DNA of 64,000 nt from an uncultured Aquimarina sp. Its GTDB lineage: Bacteria > Bacteroidota > Bacteroidia > Flavobacteriales > Flavobacteriaceae. Where the stretch lies: positions 62,001-126,000 of the forward strand of contig NZ_CANMQT010000002.1 in the NCBI RefSeq assembly GCF_947500065.1, written 5' to 3'. The notes under the pieces are model-generated. The model saw nothing but the letters and a program-made list of their open reading frames with translations. It was not told the DNA's origin and ran no database searches. This document shows positions 45,798 to 55,207 of this stretch, piece by piece (the stretch's first letter is position 1; each line of letters begins with the position of its first letter). The translations under genes and the position numbers were made by a program.

Positions 45798-47159
45798 CTA
45801 AATACTATTCTTGGAACTTGTTTTTAGTTCTCCAAAATATTTTTTTGCTCGAACGTTTACCTTTTTTGCTAGTAATAATCCAGAAATTATTGTTGGTATA
45901 GCCATCAATGCAAAGGCACTGTCAATCAGATTAATTGCAAAATCTATTTTCACTACCGCTGCGATTACTATAGAAACGATATATATGTAGTTGTAATACT
46001 TCCCATATTTTGGTTTGGTTAAAAATCCTAAACAAGTTACTCCATAATAAGAATATGAAAACAAAGTCGAAAAAGCAAAGACAAGCACCATAATAATTAC
46101 AACTCCATCTCCAATTCCATATGGCAAAACCGAATTAAAAGCCGCTAAAGTCAAAGAAACTCCATTATCATCGGAATGTTGCCAAACTCCAGTGGACAAA
46201 ATAGCCAATGCTGTCAAAGTACAAACAAGTAAAGTATCAATTGCAGGACCCATCATGGCTACTAAACCTTCTCGAATTGGTTCATTGGTTTTAGCTGTTC
46301 CGTGCATCATAGGAGCAGTACCAATTCCAGCCTCGTTAGAAAATGCAGCTCGTTTCACCCCCGTTTTAACTAAATACCCTAAAGCTCCCCCAGCGGCAGC
46401 TTCACCTGAGAAAGCATCAGAAAAAATCAAGACAAACATCTCTGGTACTTTGTCAATTTGTAATATCAGAATAGCAAACACTGTAAGGAAATATAATACC
46501 ACCATAAAAGGCACCAATTTACTTGCCACTAAACCAATTCTTTTTATTCCTCCAAGAATTACAAAAGATGCAATAACTGCTAAAACGAGACCAATATATA
46601 GCTTGTCACTATCCTTCAAATCTAATACATCTACCAGTGTTTGTGTAAGTTGATTTGCTGTAAATGCTGGTAATGTTCCTATTAATCCTGCTAGTGCAAA
46701 GAAAACTGCTAATGGTTTCCAATGCCGCCCTAATCCTTCTGTTATCACATACATAGGACCACTAAGTGTCGTTCCTTCTTTACTCTCAGACCTATACATT
46801 ACTGCCAGTGTACACGTATAGAATTTAGTCGCCATACCAATTAACGCACTTATCCACATCCAGAAAATAGCTCCTGGACCACCCATAACCAATGCAATTG
46901 CTACTCCACTAATATTTCCCATCCCAACTGTAGCTGCAATGGCAGATGACAATGCCTGAAAATGACTTAATTGTCCTGGAGCATTTTCATTTTCATATTT
47001 TCCTCTAAGGATATTGATCGCATGCCCGAAGTATAAAAAAGGTGTAAAACGTGAATATATCAGAAAGAATAGTCCACCTCCTATCAAAAGAATCAATAGA
47101 GGCCAATCCCATATCCACGAACTAAATACCGCAATAAACTCTTCTATTTTTTTGAACAT
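45798..47159 (-). CDS. Alanine/glycine:cation symporter (AGCS family)
   Basis: This 453-aa inner-membrane protein has about 10-11 membrane helices and AGCS signatures: SSAIAATVGMGNISGVAIAL, GGPGAIFWMWISALIGMATK and VKRAAFSNEAGIGTAPMMHG. It imports alanine or glycine with sodium. It converges on the OmpA-family gene with a 9-nt gap and follows the methyltransferase gene in the same direction. Confidence 0.93.
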   Translation of the reverse strand: MFKKIEEFIAVFSSWIWDWPLLILLIGGGLFFLIYSRFTPFLYFGHAINILRGKYENENAPGQLSHFQALSSAIAATVGMGNISGVAIALVMGGPGAIFWMWISALIGMATKFYTCTLAVMYRSESKEGTTLSGPMYVITEGLGRHWKPLAVFFALAGLIGTLPAFTANQLTQTLVDVLDLKDSDKLYIGLVLAVIASFVILGGIKRIGLVASKLVPFMVVLYFLTVFAILILQIDKVPEMFVLIFSDAFSGEAAAGGALGYLVKTGVKRAAFSNEAGIGTAPMMHGTAKTNEPIREGLVAMMGPAIDTLLVCTLTALAILSTGVWQHSDDNGVSLTLAAFNSVLPYGIGDGVVIIMVLVFAFSTLFSYSYYGVTCLGFLTKPKYGKYYNYIYIVSIVIAAVVKIDFAINLIDSAFALMAIPTIISGLLLAKKVNVRAKKYFGELKTSSKNSI

Positions 47160-47270
47160 AGGATGTATACCTGCTATAAATGTACTACAAAATAAATTTT
47201 AATCTATACTGAAAATAGTAAATAAATCTAATCATCAATTAGGGAAATTAAAAGACACGATATCAATACT

Positions 47271-47744
47271 TTATTCCGAAACTCTTATAAATCGAGGTTT
47301 AGCAACTCCCCTATCGTACATTACTATACTGCCGGCAACAGCTACATTAACACTTAACTCTGAAGTAAATTTAATTAAGAAATGTGACTTTTCTATAGCA
47401 GTTTTTGATAAGCCATGATCTTCTGCTCCTAATAAATACACACATCGTTTGGGATGATTAAAAGTCTCTAATGCAACAGCCTTTTCTGTTAATTCTACAC
47501 CCACAAGCATTGCACCTTTTGGAAGATGATTATAAAAATCCTCAAAAGTATTGTAGTGAAAATAAGGCATTGACTTCACCGCATTATGCGTATCACATGC
47601 TTGTTTAGCATAGCGATTACCTATGGTAAATATATAACTTGCCCCCATGTTTTGAGCGGTTCTCCATAGCACTCCTAAATTCTCTGGTGTTTTCCCATTT
47701 TGAATCCCAATACCAAAAAACTCATTTTCAAAGTTGTCGATCAT
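47271..47744 (-). CDS. SpoU/TrmH-type RNA methyltransferase
   Basis: This 157-aa protein is a compact SPOUT enzyme with no N-terminal extension. NLGVLWRTAQNMGAS (motif 1 region), CVYLLGAEDHGLS (motif 2) and LSVNVAVAGSIVMYDR (motif 3, cofactor knot) are visible. Similar small proteins methylate tRNA ribose, as TrmL does, but the target cannot be assigned. An upstream TTG at 47768 adds eight residues; the ATG at 47744 is preferred. Confidence 0.9.
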   Translation of the reverse strand: MIDNFENEFFGIGIQNGKTPENLGVLWRTAQNMGASYIFTIGNRYAKQACDTHNAVKSMPYFHYNTFEDFYNHLPKGAMLVGVELTEKAVALETFNHPKRCVYLLGAEDHGLSKTAIEKSHFLIKFTSELSVNVAVAGSIVMYDRGVAKPRFIRVSE

Positions 47745-47939
47745 ATCACAAAAATATAAAGTGTACAATGTAATAACAATAAAAAAAACCGTAAGACAGA
47801 CAACTCTTTTAAATTATGTTAAAACCGTAATGAGATATACGAATTCTAAATTGATAGCAACGAATTCTAAAACCCAAACTCCACAACTAGATTAAGTACA
47901 TAATTTCGTACAAAATAATCAACCTCAAAATATACTGTT

Positions 47940-48506
47940 ATGAAAAGAATCATTGTTTTTTTCATCCTAATTATAGGATTTCAGTTTGTGAAAGCACAAA
48001 GTTTTCAGAAAACGGGAAAGTATGCTGCAGTTACTGAGATTAAAGAGAATGGAACAGAACAACCAACTTGCATTGTTAATCTGATTCGTTTGGGGGGAAT
48101 TTCAGAAAACTTATCTACTTTCACTATCAATGACATTGAGCTTTTTGAGGACATCTTTATCACCACCTTAGAGGACCCTGGTCTGGAAGGGATCTCTGAG
48201 GTGATTAAGATGGAAGTAGAATATCTGGCATGTTGTGCTCAGGTTGAATCCTACTATTTTATGATTACAAATGATAATAAACTTGTTTCACTTCCGCAGT
48301 TAACAAACGTATACTGCGAAAACTCGAATACTGATTCTCAATATACATTTCCTAATCAAGAATATGGAATAAAGGGTAACATATTAGAGACTGAAACTTT
48401 ATATAAGGAAACATCAAAAATTAAATACGTAAATCTAAAACAAAGCTTTACCTGGAATGACAACAAAGTTAATACTCCAAAGAATACAGCAATTACCAGC
48501 TACTAA
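47940..48506 (+). CDS. Secreted protein of unknown function
   Basis: This 188-aa protein has a signal peptide (MKRIIVFFILIIGFQFVKAQ). The mature part contains a Cys cluster (VEYLACCAQVESYYFMIT and VYCENSNTDS) and beta-type segments. No family was recognised. It is monocistronic, upstream of a spacer with a large inverted repeat. It has no T9SS C-terminus. Confidence 0.55.
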   Translation: MKRIIVFFILIIGFQFVKAQSFQKTGKYAAVTEIKENGTEQPTCIVNLIRLGGISENLSTFTINDIELFEDIFITTLEDPGLEGISEVIKMEVEYLACCAQVESYYFMITNDNKLVSLPQLTNVYCENSNTDSQYTFPNQEYGIKGNILETETLYKETSKIKYVNLKQSFTWNDNKVNTPKNTAITSY

Positions 48507-48617
48507 TATATTAGGTAGAGAGAAATATAATATTTTTTACTCGATCATCTTATTGTACTGTATTGTTCTGTTTTTTTTCACAATCCTTTTAAGCTTTAAG
48601 ATTTTCTATTGATATAT

Positions 48618-48697
48618 AAAACCAATGTATACGGCAGGCGCGTCCAATTATTTCCAATTGTTTTTCCCAAAAAAACTGCCTGCTTGTATACGGTTTT
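48618..48697. repeat. Imperfect 80-bp inverted repeat, possible MITE remnant or regulatory RNA
   Basis: The outer arms share AAAACC, GTATAC and GCAGGC in order on the left (48618-48639) and their complements on the right (GCCTGC, GTATAC, GGTTTT, 48678-48697). A nested CAATT/AATTG pair lies inside. The arms are more GC-rich than the flanks. The element sits between a secreted-protein gene and the sensor-kinase gene. Confidence 0.5.
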
Positions 48698-48760
48698 ATA
48701 AAGTCTCTATTTTTACATTAAGAATTTTATGGGTTTACGAAATCAAAAAATCAGTTTGAT

Positions 48761-48768
48761 TATATTTG
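48761..48768 (+). promoter_or_regulatory. Candidate -7 box of the sensor-kinase operon
   Basis: TATATTTG matches the -7 consensus 20 nt before the ATG at 48788, implying a very short leader. The -33 TTG is not well placed. Confidence 0.35.
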
Positions 48769-48787
48769 TTGTCAAACCATAGTTTCT

Positions 48788-51700
48788 ATGAGCCCCTATC
48801 GTTTTTCCTACATCGCACTAATATCCTTTATATGGATATGTTCAATTCATCTGTTGTCTGCCCAAAATAATGGTCTCAGGGCATATACGCTAGAAGATGG
48901 ACTTCCTCAATCACAAGTACATGATATTATTCAGGATGATATTGGTTATTTATGGTTAGGAACTCGTGGAGGTGGATTGAGCAGATTTAATGGAGAAGAA
49001 TTTGAAACCTGGAATGAAGATGATGGACTTTTATCTAACTATATCCATTCACTGCACTTTGCTAATGACAGTTTGTTTATAGGAACCAGAAAAGGACTAT
49101 CTATTAAAACAAAAAAACAGTTTCATAACATTGAAGGACTACAGATTAATAAAATCTTCAAAATCCATAACAAAACCTATCTTGCCACCAATGTTGGAAT
49201 TCATAAATACGAACCTGCTTCTGGATTAAAAAAAATACTTTTAGACCCTAAAATCAACACTAGTATAGTAAATGACATAGTATTTGATGGTAAGCTTTTT
49301 TGGATTGCCACAAATAAAGGACTTTGGAAACTTAACAAAATTCATAAAGATGCAAGTATTATAGAAAGGCATAGTGCTTATAATTTTACTTCGGCATTAT
49401 ATCACAAATCCAAAGTATTTGCCGCGGCTACTAATCAAGGAATTTTAGTCTTAAACACCAATGCCAAAAGCTATGGTAATAAATGGATCCCGAAACCATT
49501 GAACGTTAATAATATTTCCATCCTTGATACGGAATTATGGTTTTCTACAAGTAATGAGGGGATTACAGTATTAGATGCTAAAAATTATAGATTAAAGAAA
49601 AAAATCAATCGTAAAAATGGTTTAGCAGTTTCTAATATTAGAAAAAGCATTTCAGATCGTCAATCTAATATATGGATTGCAACATCAGGAGGAGGGTTTT
49701 ATAAATATTCACAGAATAATTTCACACACTATAACCAAGATACTGGTTTAAAAGGTAATCGAGTATATGCAGTCCATATTACCAATAATGAAATTTGGGC
49801 TTCTAATTCCGAGGAAGGGCTTATAAAAATTGATAGTACAGGCATACATCAGATCGAACAAGATAAACGGTTATCTGACATAAAAATTAAAACTATTACC
49901 AGTGATAACAAAGGAAATATTTGGGCCGGTACAGAAGGAAAGGGGATATTATTCAAAGAAATTAAACTTAAAGATAGTATTGTAATTACTAATGAAGATT
50001 CTAAAAACCCTCAAAGAGATACACTCACTAAAAAAGTAATTAAAAACTACATTATCAATAAAAAAAGAGGACTTTCTGCTGATTGGATTAGATCTATACA
50101 TATATCTAATGATACCGTTTGGGCCGCTACGCACTCTTCAGGAATTACCAGATTTAGATATGATTACAAAAAACACAAGGTAAGATCTATAAGAAAGTTT
50201 AATAAAAAAAGAGGTCTCAAAGATCTTGAAATTAAACACATGACTTCTGATGGTAATGGCAAAATATGGTATGCAACTGAAAATGGAAGTATTGGGTTTA
50301 TCAAAAAAAACAAAGTAACACATTACAGCAATATTTTAGAGCAAAAAATTGCAATCAACACCTTTCTTTTTAAAGACAAAAAAATATATGTAGGTACTGC
50401 TGGTCAAGGAATATGGTGGTCAAACTTAGATAAAGGAGCGCTTTCTTTTAAAAAACTCGAAGGTGAAAAAAACCTATACTCTAACAATATTTATCAAATG
50501 ATATTTGATAATGAAGATAATTTATGGGTTGGGACCGAGCGCGGTGTAGATCGAATCGAAATTAACTTACTTAATCAAATTACCGATATTCTTCACTATG
50601 GCCGAAATGATGGTTTTTTAGGTATCGAAACATGCCTTAATGCCATCGCAAAAGACACCAAAGGAAATCTATGGTTCGGTGCTATATATGGATTAACTAA
50701 ATACGAACCGGGAGAAACCAATAAAGCCACAATTAAACCAGAGATTCATTTTGAAAATGTAGAAATAGCGTATCAAACTCTAGACTCCATTAACCCAGAT
50801 ATATGGGCAAAAAATGATAACATTTTATTATTAACTCCAGAACAAACTGAATTATCATTTAGCTATAAAACCATTGATCTTAATCACCCTAAGGATATAG
50901 AATATCGTTATAAACTTAATAATACAGCTTGGAGTCCTTGGTCTTCAGAAAGAAAGCAGAATCTGGCAGGATTAGCTTATGGCCCACATTCATTTTCTGC
51001 GCAATCCAGAAATTATCGCTGGGAAGAAAGCCAACCTATTACTTTTAAAATATTTATCGATAGTCCTATTTATAAGAAAATATGGTTTCTGTTGACAATG
51101 CTTGGGGTTTTACTTTTGGTATTAACCGTAATAACATTATTATACATTAGAAAAGTAAAACTAAAAAATAGCGAAGAACGAGAAAAACTTCAGATGCAAA
51201 ACCATTTGCTCTCTCTAGAGCAAAAAGCATTGCGTCTTCAGATGAATCCTCATTTTATTTTTAACGTACTGAATGGCATCAAAGCTATGGGAACCAGCAA
51301 CCCGTCAAAAATGAATAGTACAATTAACACCTTTGCTACGCTACTTAGAGAAACCCTGTATAATTCTAGGAAAGATCATATTACGCTGGATCAGGAAATG
51401 AAAACATTAAAGCATTATATAGAAGTTGAAAAACTAATGGCAAACAAGTCATTTGATTATACTATTTCTATTGATTCTGAATTTGATCCAGAAGAAGTAC
51501 TCATCCCGCCAATGCTTATTCAGCCATTTGTAGAAAATGCAATAAGACACGGGATTCTAAAAGGAAATAGAGAGGGAAAACTGAAAGTATTTTTTGATAC
51601 TAATGAAGAATTCTTACATTGTAAGATATTAGATAATGGATTGGGAATTTTTCAATCTCAAAAAGCTAAAACCAAAACAGACCACCAATCTATGGCATTA

Positions 51701-51832
51701 ACTGTAACACGGGAAAGATTAGAATCTATCTCAGGAAAAGACTCCCTACAGATAAAAGAAATTCTTGAAGAGGATACTTCCGTAGCAGGTACCGAAATAT
51801 CGTTTAAAATACCTTTATTAACTGACTATTAA
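48788..51832 (+). CDS. Hybrid sensor: Reg_prop beta-propeller, Y_Y_Y domain, LytS/YehU-type histidine kinase
   Basis: This 1014-aa membrane protein has a signal peptide ending near LLSAQ and many propeller blades of the two-component Reg_prop type (GLPQSQVHDIIQDDIGYLWL, then ISDRQSNIWIATSGGGFYKY and more) up to about residue 650. A Y_Y_Y domain follows (LSFSYKTIDLNHPKDIEYRY), then one membrane helix (IWFLLTMLGVLLLVLTVITL) and a cytoplasmic His_kinase domain (LRLQMNPHFIFNVLNGIKAM) with an ATPase domain (PPMLIQPFVENAIRHGI). It pairs with the LytTR regulator 9 nt downstream. The ligand is not known; related sensors detect polysaccharide or cell-surface cues. Confidence 0.9.
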   Translation: MSPYRFSYIALISFIWICSIHLLSAQNNGLRAYTLEDGLPQSQVHDIIQDDIGYLWLGTRGGGLSRFNGEEFETWNEDDGLLSNYIHSLHFANDSLFIGTRKGLSIKTKKQFHNIEGLQINKIFKIHNKTYLATNVGIHKYEPASGLKKILLDPKINTSIVNDIVFDGKLFWIATNKGLWKLNKIHKDASIIERHSAYNFTSALYHKSKVFAAATNQGILVLNTNAKSYGNKWIPKPLNVNNISILDTELWFSTSNEGITVLDAKNYRLKKKINRKNGLAVSNIRKSISDRQSNIWIATSGGGFYKYSQNNFTHYNQDTGLKGNRVYAVHITNNEIWASNSEEGLIKIDSTGIHQIEQDKRLSDIKIKTITSDNKGNIWAGTEGKGILFKEIKLKDSIVITNEDSKNPQRDTLTKKVIKNYIINKKRGLSADWIRSIHISNDTVWAATHSSGITRFRYDYKKHKVRSIRKFNKKRGLKDLEIKHMTSDGNGKIWYATENGSIGFIKKNKVTHYSNILEQKIAINTFLFKDKKIYVGTAGQGIWWSNLDKGALSFKKLEGEKNLYSNNIYQMIFDNEDNLWVGTERGVDRIEINLLNQITDILHYGRNDGFLGIETCLNAIAKDTKGNLWFGAIYGLTKYEPGETNKATIKPEIHFENVEIAYQTLDSINPDIWAKNDNILLLTPEQTELSFSYKTIDLNHPKDIEYRYKLNNTAWSPWSSERKQNLAGLAYGPHSFSAQSRNYRWEESQPITFKIFIDSPIYKKIWFLLTMLGVLLLVLTVITLLYIRKVKLKNSEEREKLQMQNHLLSLEQKALRLQMNPHFIFNVLNGIKAMGTSNPSKMNSTINTFATLLRETLYNSRKDHITLDQEMKTLKHYIEVEKLMANKSFDYTISIDSEFDPEEVLIPPMLIQPFVENAIRHGILKGNREGKLKVFFDTNEEFLHCKILDNGLGIFQSQKAKTKTDHQSMALTVTRERLESISGKDSLQIKEILEEDTSVAGTEISFKIPLLTDY

Positions 51833-51841
51833 TAACACTAT

Positions 51842-52591
51842 ATGCTTACAGCTATTATTGTAGAAGATATGCCAGATGCGCTTCAGCTTTTGAAGAGCGA
51901 TCTGGAAACTAATCATCCCGAAATAAAAATTATTGACACCGCTCGCAGTGTAGTAGAAGCAGCAAAGTCTCTTAGGACAGATGAACCTGATATTCTATTT
52001 CTAGATATTATGCTTGGAGATGGAACTGGGTTTGATGTATTAGAAATATTCCCAGAATTAAAATCTAAAATTATCTTCGTTACCGCAAGTGATGAATACG
52101 CCATAAGAGCTTTTAAATTTGCAGCTATAGATTATGTACTAAAACCATATTCTAACGAAGAATTAGCACAAGCAATTGACAAAGCAAAGGAACAAATACA
52201 ACCAAACAAAGAACGTTTAAACATCCTTAAGGATACACTATCTGCTCCAGAGCAAAAACCTGACAAAATATCTCTGCACACGTTAGATAAGATTATCATC
52301 GTGAGCTTAGATGACATTGTCCGTTGTGAATCTGATAGTAATAACACTATCTTTTATCTACAGGATGGTCAAAAGGTTTTTGTAACCAAAACGTTGAAGT
52401 ATTTTGCAGATATGCTTAAAAACTATCAGTTTCTGCGAGTTCATCAAAGTCACTTAATTAACTTACAATGTATTAGTGCTTTTATAAAAGCTGACGGAGG
52501 TTATCTAATGTTAAAAAATGGAGAAAATGTCCCTGTTTCTGTTCGTAAAAAAGTTGAGGTAATGGAAATATTGGATAGAATGCACAGATAG
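51842..52591 (+). CDS. LytTR-family response regulator
   Basis: This 249-aa protein has a CheY receiver domain (IVEDMPDALQLLKSDLE; phospho-acceptor Asp in DILFLDIMLGDGTGFDVLE; Lys in YVLKPYS) and a C-terminal LytTR DNA-binding domain (VSLDDIVRCESDSNNTIFYL, QFLRVHQSHLINL). It is the partner of the upstream sensor kinase. A terminator follows at 52629-52660. Confidence 0.93.
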   Translation: MLTAIIVEDMPDALQLLKSDLETNHPEIKIIDTARSVVEAAKSLRTDEPDILFLDIMLGDGTGFDVLEIFPELKSKIIFVTASDEYAIRAFKFAAIDYVLKPYSNEELAQAIDKAKEQIQPNKERLNILKDTLSAPEQKPDKISLHTLDKIIIVSLDDIVRCESDSNNTIFYLQDGQKVFVTKTLKYFADMLKNYQFLRVHQSHLINLQCISAFIKADGGYLMLKNGENVPVSVRKKVEVMEILDRMHR

Positions 52592-52628
52592 TATTAACAG
52601 TAAGATTATTTTTAAAAAATATGTAAAT

Positions 52629-52660
52629 AAAAACCACTCAAGAATAATTGAGTGGTTTTT
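52629..52660 (+). terminator. Rho-independent terminator of the sensor-regulator operon
   Basis: AAAAACCACTCAA (52629-52641) and TTGAGTGGTTTTT (52648-52660) form a perfect 13-bp stem with loop GAATAA. It is also placed to end the converging transcript from the right. Confidence 0.9.
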
Positions 52661-52723
52661 TATTTTAACAGCTTCAATCCTGTATTTGGAAATCAGCAAT
52701 ATTATTTTAAAATTTCTTGAAAA

Positions 52724-52822
52724 TTATTTGATCCAGATAAAATTAATAATAGTAATTAAAATACTACCATAAAGCACCATTAATGTTAAGCTTAATCTAT
52801 ATTTATCTATCAATACTTTCAT
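52724..52822 (-). CDS. 32-aa single-membrane-segment peptide
   Basis: The ATG is at 52820-52822 and the TAA at 52724-52726, giving a 32-aa peptide. It begins MKVLIDKYRLSLTLMVLYGS and continues ILITIINFIWIK, a single hydrophobic helix with basic ends. It starts 4 nt after the stop of the T9SS-protein gene, so it is likely translationally coupled. No family was recognised. Coding status is inferred from position and composition. Confidence 0.45.
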   Translation of the reverse strand: MKVLIDKYRLSLTLMVLYGSILITIINFIWIK

Positions 52823-52826
52823 CAAT

Positions 52827-53687
52827 TTATTGTTTAACTAATTTGACTGCTGATACAGCACCCTGAGAACTTAGTTGTACAAAATAAACTCCAGCGGATA
52901 AATCTTTTACAGAGATCGCTTCATTGATAACATCAGTAGCAATTTCTTTTACTAACCCTCCGTTGATATCAAAAATCTTAACTTCATCTATCTGTGATGT
53001 AGCTCCCTGAATCGTAAAACTTGTTACTACAGGATTAGGAGATATTTTTATGTTTCCTAAAGTATCATCAACCTCACCTACATTTAATAATGGATCCATT
53101 AGATCATAGGTAATCAATCCTGCTGCATTAGCTCCATAAAAATTAGTGTCTGTAATAGGCACTCCATCTATATCAGCTCCAAAAAAGTTAGATAAATCAA
53201 AACTACCTCCAGAATTTGCAGCTAAGTCCACAATAATAGCATCTGTATTCTCTGTTAAGGTAATATCTCCTGTAGTAGGCATATTAGCCACTACAAATGA
53301 AAATAAAGGAATCTGTTGACCAGCTGTATGAGAAGCAATTCCTAATGCAACTGATGCTTCTCTACTAAAAGTCCATAAATCTCTAGTTCCATCACCAGCT
53401 GTAAAACCATTTAAAACCATAGCTGTAAAATTAGTATTACTCGCCCAGTTAGTTCCATTAATCTGTGTAAAGTTACTAAGGGTGTTCCCAGTAGAAATAG
53501 AAATTGTTATATTAACAGACCCTACTGATACAGCACCGTTAGCAAAATCAGGAACTACTACAAAAGTATATTCATAAATTTCTCCGGTATTATTAAAATC
53601 CTGAACCAAACCATATTGGTAGCTCTGCGCGGATATGGTGATAGTTGTCAATAAAAGTATTGCTAAACTTAGTAGTTGTTTTTTCAT
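52827..53687 (-). CDS. Secreted cohesin-like T9SS-sorted protein
   Basis: This 286-aa protein has a signal peptide (MKKQLLSLAILLLTTITISA), a beta-rich domain (about 25-190) with segments such as YEYTFVVVPDFANGAVSVGS and IPLFSFVVANMPTTGDITLT, and a T9SS type A C-terminus (IKISPNPVVTSFTIQ to AVKLVKQ). The middle has the look of a cohesin or bacterial Ig-like fold, but no family can be named with confidence. The upstream gene in the same direction encodes a dockerin-like repeat protein, 40 nt away. Confidence 0.72.
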   Translation of the reverse strand: MKKQLLSLAILLLTTITISAQSYQYGLVQDFNNTGEIYEYTFVVVPDFANGAVSVGSVNITISISTGNTLSNFTQINGTNWASNTNFTAMVLNGFTAGDGTRDLWTFSREASVALGIASHTAGQQIPLFSFVVANMPTTGDITLTENTDAIIVDLAANSGGSFDLSNFFGADIDGVPITDTNFYGANAAGLITYDLMDPLLNVGEVDDTLGNIKISPNPVVTSFTIQGATSQIDEVKIFDINGGLVKEIATDVINEAISVKDLSAGVYFVQLSSQGAVSAVKLVKQ

Positions 53688-53727
53688 TTTTCTTTAATAT
53701 TTATTAGGGGTTAAGTTAATATAGGGC

Positions 53728-54795
53728 TTATTTATTACTTTTTGCTTCTAAAGCTTTCACTTTTTCTAATAAAGCGATATCACTTTGGATTCGCTTTCTG
53801 TTTACTTCTGCTGGTAATTGCTCGGTAATATTAAATCCATAAAACTGTATGAATGTGTTAAATGGATGATTGAGAATATTATCTCTAACCAAACTAGCAT
53901 CATTATTAATTCCAATAATTTGAGTACCTCCTGTAAGATTAGTATCAGCATCATTATATCCAGTTACATTAAAACCATAAAACTGAATTGCTAAATTGAT
54001 TGGATCGTTAAGGATCACATCACGAATTGTATTACTATCATTAGAACTACCTATCAGGTTTACTTTTCCATCTCCATTAGCATCTCCTGCCCACATTGCA
54101 GATACACCTGATGGCATACCAAAAGTAGTTTGTGCATTGGTACCGTAGATATTAACACTACCATCAGTAAAATCTAATGTAGTCACAATATCAGACAAAG
54201 CTACCGTAGCATCCGTCATTATTCCTAAATGGTTTCTATGCTTTAATGCTACATAATAATCTCCTGCAGTTAGATCAAACTCTAAATCAGAAACACCATC
54301 TACTCCTACAATATCTCCGTCGCGTTGTAGTAATGCGGATTGACTTGCTACAATTGTAGTATTGGTTACTGCATCTCTTAACTCCACAAATATCCAATCC
54401 ACAATTGCATTAGCACCTGTGGTTGTCAATACAGAATTCTGAACTGTTAATGCATCGGCATATGGTGAAGTAGTAGGTATATGATCTGCTACACGTAGAT
54501 CATCACGCATTAAGCTTTCTTCTCCGTTATTAGGGTTTAACGCAGCTCCTTGTATAAAAGCAACAGGATTTATTTTAATTGCTAATAACAAAGATCCTTG
54601 ATGAAATCCTTGGGATATTTTAGTACTCCCATCTGTTATCACAGTCACTGCAAGATCCCCAATAGTAAAGTCCATGGTTACTGAACCATTATTCACTGTA
54701 GTCCCAGCTGACCCTATTACCTGTCTCTCTATCGATTGTGCTTGAGTGCTTATAACACCAATCACCACCATCATTAGGGTAAAAATTCTGTTCAT
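53728..54795 (-). CDS. Secreted protein with two dockerin/EF-hand-like repeats
   Basis: This 355-aa protein has a signal peptide (MNRIFTLMMVVIGVISTQAQ), a beta-rich N-terminal domain (about 25-70), a middle domain (about 75-215), and two similar repeats at about 238-281 and 282-325. The first carries a calcium-loop-like AGDANGDGKVNLIGSSND. Both end with xxIQFYGFNxT. A short charged helix ends the protein (KVKALEAKSNK), and there is no T9SS signal. Dockerin-type repeats usually bind cohesin-like partners; the beta-rich protein next downstream is a candidate. That pairing is inference. Confidence 0.7.
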   Translation of the reverse strand: MNRIFTLMMVVIGVISTQAQSIERQVIGSAGTTVNNGSVTMDFTIGDLAVTVITDGSTKISQGFHQGSLLLAIKINPVAFIQGAALNPNNGEESLMRDDLRVADHIPTTSPYADALTVQNSVLTTTGANAIVDWIFVELRDAVTNTTIVASQSALLQRDGDIVGVDGVSDLEFDLTAGDYYVALKHRNHLGIMTDATVALSDIVTTLDFTDGSVNIYGTNAQTTFGMPSGVSAMWAGDANGDGKVNLIGSSNDSNTIRDVILNDPINLAIQFYGFNVTGYNDADTNLTGGTQIIGINNDASLVRDNILNHPFNTFIQFYGFNITEQLPAEVNRKRIQSDIALLEKVKALEAKSNK

Positions 54796-55207
54796 ATAAA
54801 TCTCAGATTTAAGGGGTTACTTAAATTTTTGCTAAAATAGTTAATTAATTTATAAAATTCTTAAAATAAGAATTCTAATTGAATTATAAAAATATATAAA
54901 TTACGTTATTTTTTTCCGCACTAACAATCTTAGTGCAACTAAAAAGATTGCTATACCAAAAATCAAAATCAAAAATTCCCCATACTTTCAAGTCTTTAAT
55001 TTTGATTTTTCAGCTAAAGGCAATATACTCACTAATTCCTTATACAACAACATTTACAAAGGAGTGAATAGGGAAAAAACTGTTAAACTATTAAAAAAAC
55101 GAATGGTTATACTCTTACTAATATAATTTGATTGTATTCTCCTTATTACCTAAACAAACTACATGTTTTTACTCAATAACGCTTCAGAAAAACATACAAC
55201 CAGAAGT
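54796..55207. other. Intergenic region upstream of the dockerin-like gene
   Basis: This AT-rich stretch has no gene seen. A small inverted repeat, GCACTAA (54918-54924) with TTAGTGC (54930-54936), lies about 120 bp before the dockerin-like gene and could be an operator. It has no U-tract suited to termination. Confidence 0.4.

Noticed and set aside
52511..52699. Minus-strand ORF across the end of the LytTR gene
   Set aside because: It overlaps the response regulator and its terminator; it is a shadow frame.
54918..54936. Terminator for the fibre-like gene
   Set aside because: The inverted repeat has only 7-bp arms and is followed by an A-run rather than a T-run on the minus strand.
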